Source: RGIG3009 sp045653425 (lineage in GTDB: Bacteria > Bacillota > Clostridia > Oscillospirales > Acutalibacteraceae). From it: a stretch of 30,637 nucleotides of DNA. The notes below the pieces were generated by a model. It had not been told where the DNA came from, did not search any database, and was given only the letters and a program-made list of their open reading frames with translations. The DNA lies in the NCBI GenBank assembly GCA_045653425.1, contig JAZOLU010000011.1, positions 1 to 30,637 of the forward strand. Direction: 5' to 3'. Shown one piece after another: positions 24,707 through 30,637 of the stretch; the stretch's first letter is position 1; each line of letters begins with the position of its first letter. The position numbers and the translations under genes were made by a program.

Positions 24707-24734
24707 AGTATACCATAGATTTTAAAAAAATCAA
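24707..24734 (-). promoter_or_regulatory. Promoter of murA
   Basis: -35 TTGATT (24734..24729), 16-bp spacer, -10 TATACT (24712..24707) with an extended TGG. Predicted transcription starts near 24700, giving a leader of about 86 nt. The rest of the 261-bp gap (24615-24875) is A+T-rich and holds only this promoter and the upstream terminator as far as I can see. Confidence 0.65.
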
Positions 24735-24829
24735 ATATTTTCTAAAATTTCTTGCACTTTTTTATTCCAAACCACCATATCTAGTATCGACAGAGTTTAC
24801 AATTTTAATCGCACAAGCTTTTTCCAAGC

Positions 24830-24863
24830 AAAAAAGAAACGCACACACGCCCGTATGCGTTTC
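24830..24863 (-). terminator. Intrinsic terminator after the LUD-domain gene
   Basis: An 8-bp stem GAAACGCA (24863..24856) / TGCGTTTC (24843..24836), with further partial pairing inside the 12-nt loop, is followed by six T (24835..24830). It lies 12 bases after the gene's stop. Confidence 0.82.
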
Positions 24864-24875
24864 CAATTTTTTTCA

Positions 24876-25535
24876 TTAAAAACCAAGCGGTTCCGCTACC
24901 AGCACCACTTTAATGCGGTCTTTTACGTGCTGCCACCCCAACGTCAAATAAGAACTGCAAATCCGTGCCGTACCGTTGCATCCGTCGGCACAAAAATCGC
25001 TGTCCACCGCCGCGCAAAATCCGGTTTTTGAACACGGCGTAGCACACTGCAACCGCACGGCATTTTGGGGTGCCGCCACAGTTTTTACGCGGCGGTATGC
25101 AGCGTTCAAATCGGGAACAATTTTGTTGCACCCCACCACCAAAATTACCGATTTCGGGCCAAAACACAAGGCCGCCAGGCGGTTACCGTTACCGTCCACA
25201 CAGTAAATCTCTCCGTGCTCTGTCACGGCGTTCGCCGAGCAAAGATAAACATCTGCCCCCAAACTGTCCACAAATACCCGGCGCACTTGCTCCGCCGTCA
25301 GCCCCGGTGCATAGCGGTCAAAAAAACGATATTCGCCACTGCGCAGCAGCGGCAACACCTCGGCTTCGTCCAACGTGCGCGAGCCGCCCACGGCCACAGT
25401 ATCCCCTGCCTGCATCAAGGTGCGCAGCAGCGGCACTACCTCGCGGGCGGTGTTTACACAATAGGCTTCCATTTGATTGCGGCGCAATGCATTTGCCACC
25501 GATTCCAGTGCCGCAACCGATGTGTATTCCGCCAT
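24876..25535 (-). CDS. LUD-domain (LutC/DUF162-type) protein
   Basis: About 219 residues. The LUD fold is recognised from TSVAALESVANALRRNQMEAYCV, DTVAVGGSRTLDEAEVLPLL and LCSANAVTEHGEIYCVDGNGNRLAALCFGPKSVILVVGCNKIV. Related LutB/LutC proteins take part in lactate oxidation, but this is a stand-alone protein with no lutA or lutB neighbour, so its substrate is unknown. The C-terminal third is Cys-rich (CSKTGFCAAVDSDFCADGC), suggesting a metal or Fe-S site. ATG 25535..25533 is one base after the rpiB stop; a GGCGGG-like site is weak. The TTG at 25559 lies inside rpiB. It is probably translated by coupling with rpiB and ends at a strong terminator. Confidence 0.8.
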   Translation of the reverse strand: MAEYTSVAALESVANALRRNQMEAYCVNTAREVVPLLRTLMQAGDTVAVGGSRTLDEAEVLPLLRSGEYRFFDRYAPGLTAEQVRRVFVDSLGADVYLCSANAVTEHGEIYCVDGNGNRLAALCFGPKSVILVVGCNKIVPDLNAAYRRVKTVAAPQNAVRLQCATPCSKTGFCAAVDSDFCADGCNGTARICSSYLTLGWQHVKDRIKVVLVAEPLGF

Positions 25536-25536
25536 A

Positions 25537-25983
25537 TTACAGTACCCGCCCCTCTTCAATACGGCTAATCAAGTCCACCCGATTTTGATGACGACCGCCC
25601 TCAAACGGGGTGGTCAAAAAGGTGCGCACAATTTCCTTCGCCAGTTCCGAACCGGTAATACGCGCACCGATAGCCACCATATTGGCGTCGTTATGCTGAC
25701 GAGTAAGCGCGGCAGACAACGGTTCACTGCACAGTGCACAGCGCACACCCTTTACCTTATTAGCGGCAATGCTAATACCAATGCCGGTACCGCAAATCAC
25801 AATGCCTTTCTCACATTCGCCCGACGCCACGGCGCGAGCCGCGCGAGAGGCGTACACGGGATAATCCACACTGTCGGCGGTGTCGGTGCCAAAATCGCGA
25901 CAAGTCTCCCCCATTTCGGCGAGCAGTGCCTTAATTTCTTCTTTCAAAGCGGGACCGGCGTGGTCACAAGCAATGGCAATCAT
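25537..25983 (-). CDS. rpiB: Ribose-5-phosphate isomerase B
   Basis: 148 residues, typical of RpiB/LacAB-family sugar isomerases. CDHAG (6-10) binds the phosphate end. CGTGIGISIAANK starts with catalytic Cys64, and RQHNDANM supplies His97 for ring opening. It interconverts ribose 5-phosphate and ribulose 5-phosphate in the pentose phosphate pathway; allose 6-phosphate isomerase activity is a known alternative. The start ATG 25983..25981 has AAGGAGG 8 nt upstream. The terminator of the ispH-S1 gene runs into this ribosome binding site, so expression may depend on read-through or on an unseen promoter. Confidence 0.93.
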   Translation of the reverse strand: MIAIACDHAGPALKEEIKALLAEMGETCRDFGTDTADSVDYPVYASRAARAVASGECEKGIVICGTGIGISIAANKVKGVRCALCSEPLSAALTRQHNDANMVAIGARITGSELAKEIVRTFLTTPFEGGRHQNRVDLISRIEEGRVL

Positions 25984-25995
25984 TGTATTTTCCTC

Positions 25996-26032
25996 CTTAA
26001 AAAAAGAAAACGGGGAACGCCCGTTTTCTTTT
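25996..26032 (-). terminator. Intrinsic terminator after ispH-S1
   Basis: A perfect 13-bp stem (26032..26020 with 26014..26002), 5-nt loop, then seven T on the minus strand. It ends directly at the AAGGAGG of rpiB. Confidence 0.88.
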
Positions 26033-26045
26033 GATTGTGTTTCTC

Positions 26046-28094
26046 TTATTCGGCGTCTGCTTCCACTTCCGCAGCTGCTTCCGGAGCCGTCTCCTCAGCC
26101 GCCTCCTCAGCAACCTCTTCCACCGGCGCATCGTCCAACAACGCGCGAATGGACAGGCTAATGCGCTTGTTCTCTACATCAATGCCGGTAATTTTCACCT
26201 GCACCTCTTCGCCCACTTTAAGCGCATCCTGCGGTTTTTCAATACGGCGGTTGGCAATCTGCGAAATATGAATCAAGCCATCCGCGCCGGGCAAAATTTG
26301 AGCAAACGCGCCAAACGTGGTCATACCCACAATTTTGGCGGTAACCACATCGCCAACAGCGTACTGGCTCTTAAAGATTTCAAACGGATTGTCTTCCGCA
26401 CGGCGGTAACCCAAGGAAATCTTGTGTTTTTCAAGGTCAAGGTCACGGATGTACACTTCCACGGTGTCCCCCACGTTGACCACTTCGGAAGGATGCTTAA
26501 TGCGCTTCCAAGACAATTCGGACACGTGAATCATACCGTCCACGCCGCCCAAATCCACAAACGCACCGTACGAGGTGAGCGAGCGCACCGTACCGGTGTA
26601 TTTTTGACCGACTTCCGCCTGAGCAAAGAAGGCCTCTGCCTTTTCCTTGCGCTCCGCGCGGGATACCTCACGCACCGAACCAACGGCGCGGCGGCGCGCT
26701 TGATTGGTTTCCAAAACCTTAAAGCGCACGGTGGTTTTCAGCAACGGAGACAAATCCTCCATACGGCTGAGCGAAGCGTGCGAAGCCGGCACAAACACCT
26801 TAACGCCGTGCGAAGCAACCAAAATGCCACCCTTAATTACGTCGGTTACAACACCTTCCAGCACCTCACCGGATTCGCCGGCGGCCACCACGGTTTCCCA
26901 ACCTTTTTTGGCGTCCACACGTTTTTTGGACAACATAATGGTGCCTTCTTGGTCGTTAGTGCGCATAATCAGCAGTTCCAGCTCGTCGCCAATATTTACC
27001 AGCTGAGCCGGGTCTGCACCTTCGGCCGATAGTTCGTCAACCGGAATGTAACCTGTTTGTTTGCGGCCGATAACCTCGACCTGTACTTCGTTGGGGGCAA
27101 TGCCAATAACGATACCGCGCACTTTCTCATCTGTAGTTAAACTTTGAAGAGACGCTTCCAGTGCCTCCTCAAAACTCATTTCATCAAAAGACTTGACGGG
27201 CTCGGCGGCCACAGCCACCTCGTTTTCTTGGACTTCGCTGTTGTTGACAATCTCGGACATAGTTGAAAGTACCTCCTTTATAATATCGGCGGGCGTTGAG
27301 GCTCCGGCGGTGACCCCTACGGTCTGTACCCCGGCAAATTGCTCGGCGCGCAGTTCCGATGCCGTTTCAATCAGTATCGTACGGCAATACGGCTGACACA
27401 CATCCCGCAATTTGGCGGTGTTGGAACTTTGACGCCCCCCGACAATCACCATCACATCGCTTTGTTGTGACAATGACACCGCTTCCGCCTGACGGCGAGC
27501 GGTAGCGTTACATATTGTATCAAATATTTTGAGATTTGTATAGTGTTTTTTTGCGATTTCGGAACATTTTTTCCAAATTTCGGTATGAAATGTGGTTTGT
27601 GAGACCAAAATTATCGGTTCATCGGGCGCGGGAGTCCCACACTCGATTCTTTCCAACAGTTCCTGCTCGCTGGAAAACACATACGATGCGCCGCGGCAAT
27701 ACCCGCGAATTCCCATCACTTCGGGGTGCGCGGCATCTCCGGCAATCAGCACAACGGCACCCGCCGCCGAATGCTCCGCCACAATGGTGTGGATTTTAGA
27801 CACAAACGGACAGGTGGCATCGTGATACGCAACCCCGTTTTGTTCCAGCGTGCGATAAACACTTTCGGGCACACCGTGAGAGCGAATCACCAACGTGGCA
27901 TCCCCCGCTACCTGCTCCGGCTCATCCACACGGCAAACGCCGCGGCGGGACAACGCCTCCACCATTTGCGGGTTGTGAATAATGGGACCCAGCGTGCACA
28001 CGGTTTTGCCTTGGTCCAGCAAATCGTACACCGCATCCACAGCCCGCTTCACGCCAAAACAAAACCCGGCAGATTCGGCTACGCGTATCCTCAT
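26046..28094 (-). CDS. ispH: IspH fused to ribosomal protein S1-like domains
   Basis: 682 residues. The N-terminal ~280 are IspH (HMBPP reductase), the last step of the MEP isoprenoid pathway. Cys12, Cys95 and Cys195 bind the 4Fe-4S cluster; His40, His73, His123 with Glu125, and the SSNTAKL block contact substrate. After a short acidic linker come four S1 RNA-binding domains, about 324-392, 410-476, 497-564 and 581-650, and then an Ala/Glu-rich acidic tail. The bifunctional IspH/S1 protein is known from Clostridia. The S1 half probably supplies ribosomal S1-like function, but six domains are usual in E. coli. The ATG overlaps the plsC stop (ATGA), with GGAGGGG upstream. It is the last gene of a cmk-plsC-ispH operon. 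Confidence 0.95.
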   Translation of the reverse strand: MRIRVAESAGFCFGVKRAVDAVYDLLDQGKTVCTLGPIIHNPQMVEALSRRGVCRVDEPEQVAGDATLVIRSHGVPESVYRTLEQNGVAYHDATCPFVSKIHTIVAEHSAAGAVVLIAGDAAHPEVMGIRGYCRGASYVFSSEQELLERIECGTPAPDEPIILVSQTTFHTEIWKKCSEIAKKHYTNLKIFDTICNATARRQAEAVSLSQQSDVMVIVGGRQSSNTAKLRDVCQPYCRTILIETASELRAEQFAGVQTVGVTAGASTPADIIKEVLSTMSEIVNNSEVQENEVAVAAEPVKSFDEMSFEEALEASLQSLTTDEKVRGIVIGIAPNEVQVEVIGRKQTGYIPVDELSAEGADPAQLVNIGDELELLIMRTNDQEGTIMLSKKRVDAKKGWETVVAAGESGEVLEGVVTDVIKGGILVASHGVKVFVPASHASLSRMEDLSPLLKTTVRFKVLETNQARRRAVGSVREVSRAERKEKAEAFFAQAEVGQKYTGTVRSLTSYGAFVDLGGVDGMIHVSELSWKRIKHPSEVVNVGDTVEVYIRDLDLEKHKISLGYRRAEDNPFEIFKSQYAVGDVVTAKIVGMTTFGAFAQILPGADGLIHISQIANRRIEKPQDALKVGEEVQVKITGIDVENKRISLSIRALLDDAPVEEVAEEAAEETAPEAAAEVEADAE

Positions 28095-28714
28095 ACCTTC
28101 CCCTCCGGCCGATGCTCCTCAATTAACTGACCAATCACCTGCATTAACTTACGGGACGCATAGCGAATATCCGGCTTTTCGCCGTCCAAATGCAGGTCTG
28201 CCGGTGTAAGCGGCTTGCCGTATACCACCGTGGTTCGCTGAAACAGGCGCATTTTTTGGTTGCGGGTAACAATGGCAACCGGCTGTACCATAGCACCCGT
28301 TTGCGCCACAATCAGTGCGGCACCGGATTTGGCACGCAACAACTTTCCGTCCCGCGAGCGGGTTCCCTCCGGAAAAATGCCCATCACTTTGCCTTCGCGC
28401 ACCAGTTCTTCCGCCTTGTCAATGGCACCGGTATCCCCTGTGCCGCGGTGCACCGCAAACGCCCCAATCTGTTTCCCAAAAAACCACGCAAACAACGGGT
28501 TTTTAAACAGTTCTGCCTTTGCCATAAAATAAATGTGCCGTCGCGGTTGTGACACCTCCAAAACAACCGGGTCCCAGTTGGAGATGTGATTGCAACACAA
28601 CACCAACGGCTCACCCACCGGCGGCATATTCTCTTGTCTGCCGATGATTTTTACCCGCATTAACAACCGCACCGGCGGTGTCAGCAGGTATACTAAACAG
28701 CGACCCAGCCACAT
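28091..28714 (-). CDS. plsC: 1-acylglycerol-3-phosphate acyltransferase PlsC
   Basis: 207 residues of the glycerolipid acyltransferase family. The catalytic HX4D motif is NHISNWD (His43, Asp48). FPEGTRS (114-120) binds the glycerol phosphate. The first ~20 residues are hydrophobic and likely associate with the membrane. It acylates lysophosphatidate to phosphatidate in phospholipid synthesis. ATG 28714..28712 has AAAGG about 13 nt upstream, within the end of cmk. It lies between cmk and ispH-S1, a gene order common in Clostridia. The family call is firm; the exact acyl acceptor is inferred. Confidence 0.92.
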   Translation of the reverse strand: MWLGRCLVYLLTPPVRLLMRVKIIGRQENMPPVGEPLVLCCNHISNWDPVVLEVSQPRRHIYFMAKAELFKNPLFAWFFGKQIGAFAVHRGTGDTGAIDKAEELVREGKVMGIFPEGTRSRDGKLLRAKSGAALIVAQTGAMVQPVAIVTRNQKMRLFQRTTVVYGKPLTPADLHLDGEKPDIRYASRKLMQVIGQLIEEHRPEGKV

Positions 28715-28724
28715 GGTTGATTTG

Positions 28725-29408
28725 TCATCCTTTCAAACGTTCTGTTATCAGCTCTTTCAGCAGTTCCACCGATTGTTCCAGCGTGTTGCCGGAAGTGTCC
28801 ACCAACACCGCATCGTCCGCCGGACGTAACGGCGCGGCGGCACGGTGAGAATCGTTATAATCGCGCTCTTTCATATCGCTCAGCACCTCGTCAAAGGTGA
28901 CTTCCATACCCTTTTCCCGCAATTCGTCAAATCGGCGGCGGGCGCGGTCTTCGGCGGATGCCGTTAAGAAGATTTTAACTTGCGCAAACGGCAACACCAC
29001 CGTGCCGATATCCCGCCCATCCATAATCACGCTTTGGCGGCGGGCGGTATCCTGCTGCAAATCAAACAAAAACCGGCGCACCGGCGGCAGTGCCGATACG
29101 GCGGAGGCCGCCATTGACACCTCCGGCGTGCGAATACGGTCGCTTACGTCCTCACCGTTCAAAAACACGCGCTGGACACCGTCGGCATAGCCAAGCGACA
29201 CCGTCAACGCGGGAAGTAACGCCTCCACCGCCGCTTCATCGTGCGGGTCAATACCGCGACTGATCACCGCCAAACCCACGGTGCGGTACAACGCACCCGT
29301 ATCTACATACACCAGTCCCAGTTCTGCCGCCAAAATGCGGGCAATGGTGCTTTTTCCGGCACCGGACGGTCCGTCAATAGCAACCGCCACCACTGTTTTT
29401 TCTGTCAT
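28725..29408 (-). CDS. cmk: Cytidylate kinase
   Basis: 227 residues, full length. The Walker A is GPSGAGKST (13-21). VDTGALYRTVGL (35-46) and MDGRDIGTVVLP (129-140) are CMP-binding and family signatures. SAEDRARRRFDELREKG is the lid region. It phosphorylates CMP and dCMP to the diphosphates. ATG 29408..29406 follows the flavoprotein stop by 22 bp; the ribosome binding site is weak (AAGGA, about 15 nt away). It heads the cmk-plsC-ispH/S1 run. Confidence 0.95.
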   Translation of the reverse strand: MTEKTVVAVAIDGPSGAGKSTIARILAAELGLVYVDTGALYRTVGLAVISRGIDPHDEAAVEALLPALTVSLGYADGVQRVFLNGEDVSDRIRTPEVSMAASAVSALPPVRRFLFDLQQDTARRQSVIMDGRDIGTVVLPFAQVKIFLTASAEDRARRRFDELREKGMEVTFDEVLSDMKERDYNDSHRAAAPLRPADDAVLVDTSGNTLEQSVELLKELITERLKG

Positions 29409-29430
29409 ACCAATCTACACATCCTTGCCA

Positions 29431-30637
29431 TTAAATATGTTGACCGGCAACCGCGCCGGTGGCAAATGCAATTTGTAAATTATACCCGCCGGTATAGGCA
29501 TCCACGTCTATCACTTCGCCGGCAAACGACAACCCGCTCACCAAGCGCGAAGCCATGGTTTTACTGTCAATCTCCCGCGTGTTAACACCGCCCGCCGTAA
29601 CAACCGCCTCTGCCAGCGGACGAAAATCTTGCACCGTAAGCGGCAAGGCTTTGAGCACCGCGCCCAACCGTTGCCGTGCCGCGCGAGAAACGGAATGACA
29701 CTTGGTTTCCCCCGCCACTTCGGCCAAACGCAACACCACCGCAATCAGCGAGCGGGGCAACACCGCCGCCAGTGCATTGCCCACGCAAGCGTTGGGCTTT
29801 GCTTCCAGTTCCCGTACTAACCGCGCATCCACCTGTTCCGGCGTGAGCGCGGGTTTTAAGTCAATGGACAAACGGTACCGCCCCGCTGCCATTGCCCGCA
29901 TATGGGCGCTGGCACTGAGCACCAGCGGACCGGTAACACCAAAATGCGTAAACATCAATTCCCCAAACTCGTGAAACACGGGTTTTTTGGTTTGTGTATC
30001 GGTAACGGTAAGTGAGCAGTTACGCAAAGACAACCCCTGCACATCCGCACACCAGTCCTCCTGCGTTACCAGCGGCACCAGTGACGGGCGCGGCGGAATC
30101 ACCGTATGCCCCGCCTGTGCGGCGAGTGCGTATCCATCGCCCGTAGAGCCGGTGCCGGGGTACGAACAACCACCCGTGCAAACAATCACGCCATAGGCAG
30201 ACAAGGTGCGTCCGTCCTCTAATTCCACGCCGCAGCACACGTTGTCCTCCAAAAGCAACCGCGTTACACGGCCGGTGACAAACCGCGTACCGCCGAACCG
30301 TGCAAAACGCACCAGCGCATCCACCACGTCCACCGCTTTGTCCGACTGCGGAAACACGCGGCGACCCCGTTCCGTTTTAAGCGCAACGCCTTGTTCTTCC
30401 AGCAACGCCATGGTATCTTGCGGTGAAAACGCCGCAAACGCACTGTGCAAAAAACGACCGTTTCCCGGCACCTGCGCCACGCATTCCGCGGGCGTACAGT
30501 TGTTGGTCACGTTGCAGCGACCTTTACCGGTTATCATAACCTTTCTTGCAACTCTTTCATTGCGTTCAATCACAAGAACATCATGTCCGTTTTCAGCTTC
30601 AATAAGCAATTCTTCGAAAGCCTTTTCATCATCTTCA
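29431..30637 (-). CDS. HI0933/YhiN-family flavoprotein, partial at the right edge
   Basis: About 400 residues, open to the edge. From AENGHDVLVIERNERVARKVMITGKGRCNVTNN onward it matches the HI0933-like FAD-dependent oxidoreductases. It continues through VIVCTGGCSYPGTGSTGDGY and SLVPLVT to the C-terminal AGEVIDVDAYTGGYNLQIAFATGAVAG. Family members normally begin with a GGGxxG FAD-binding loop immediately before the AENGHDV-like strand. Here the preceding codons read EDDEKAFEELLIE instead, without a stop or that loop. Either the gene is rearranged or the sequence at this edge is joined wrongly. The cellular substrate of this family is unknown. It lies 22 bp upstream of cmk and may be co-transcribed. 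Confidence 0.85.
   Translation of the reverse strand, partial: EDDEKAFEELLIEAENGHDVLVIERNERVARKVMITGKGRCNVTNNCTPAECVAQVPGNGRFLHSAFAAFSPQDTMALLEEQGVALKTERGRRVFPQSDKAVDVVDALVRFARFGGTRFVTGRVTRLLLEDNVCCGVELEDGRTLSAYGVIVCTGGCSYPGTGSTGDGYALAAQAGHTVIPPRPSLVPLVTQEDWCADVQGLSLRNCSLTVTDTQTKKPVFHEFGELMFTHFGVTGPLVLSASAHMRAMAAGRYRLSIDLKPALTPEQVDARLVRELEAKPNACVGNALAAVLPRSLIAVVLRLAEVAGETKCHSVSRAARQRLGAVLKALPLTVQDFRPLAEAVVTAGGVNTREIDSKTMASRLVSGLSFAGEVIDVDAYTGGYNLQIAFATGAVAGQHI

Noticed and set aside
26031..27032. 333-codon open frame on the plus strand
   Set aside because: Antisense to the S1 domains of the IspH fusion; its open frame is explained by the codon bias of the real gene.
1..30637. CRISPR array, tRNA/rRNA genes, insertion sequences or prophage
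   Set aside because: No regularly spaced repeats, cloverleaf-like sequences, transposase-like proteins or phage genes were seen on either strand.

Overview
The window looks like chromosome from a spore-forming Firmicute of the class Clostridia, probably Oscillospiraceae/Ruminococcaceae-like. The evidence is a spoIVA gene, an IspH fused to ribosomal protein S1 (a fusion known from Clostridia), the Cmk-PlsC-IspH/S1 gene order, and an rlmH/yycJ pair. All recognised genes are on the minus strand and are transcribed from high to low coordinates. No tRNA, rRNA, CRISPR array, transposase or phage gene was recognised.

Region A (positions 1-326) is a non-coding leader for a gene whose ATG (8..6) lies at the left edge and whose body is outside the window. 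It holds a terminator-like hairpin, a second hairpin system, a nine-codon leader ORF with its own ribosome binding site, and a 14-bp stem. That stem pairs codons 4-8 of the leader ORF with the Shine-Dalgarno sequence of the next gene. This is the architecture of translational attenuation and is the most interesting element here.

Region B (327-17653) is a 16-gene Wzx/Wzy-type surface polysaccharide operon, visibly A+T-richer than the rest. An extended -10 promoter (17624-17653) starts it. The order of transcription is: initiating undecaprenyl-phosphate sugar transferase, GT4, PP-loop sugar amidotransferase, two GT4, GT2, Wzy-like polymerase, GT4, GT-A, two GT2, Wzx flippase, GT-A (DSD), an unassigned GT-A-like protein, GT4, and LicD. 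Most junctions overlap or are a few bases apart. Together these proteins would build a repeat unit on undecaprenyl phosphate at the cytoplasmic face, flip it, polymerise it and decorate it with a phospho-substituent. No nucleotide-sugar synthesis, chain-length or kinase genes, or wall-attachment genes are present.

Region C (17682-19100) is spoIVA. Its last ~80 residues are missing and are replaced by unrelated sequence that runs through an intrinsic terminator, exactly at the boundary with the capsule operon.

Region D (19098-30637) is higher-G+C housekeeping sequence: U32 peptidase-family protein, ZapA, a CBS protein behind a promoter with Pho-box-like repeats, RlmH, YycJ-like MBL protein, MurA, LUD-domain protein, RpiB, IspH-S1, PlsC, Cmk and an HI0933-family flavoprotein. 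The flavoprotein reading frame runs off the right edge without the expected N-terminal FAD motif. Several strong hairpin terminators separate transcription units, and some abut the next gene's ribosome binding site.
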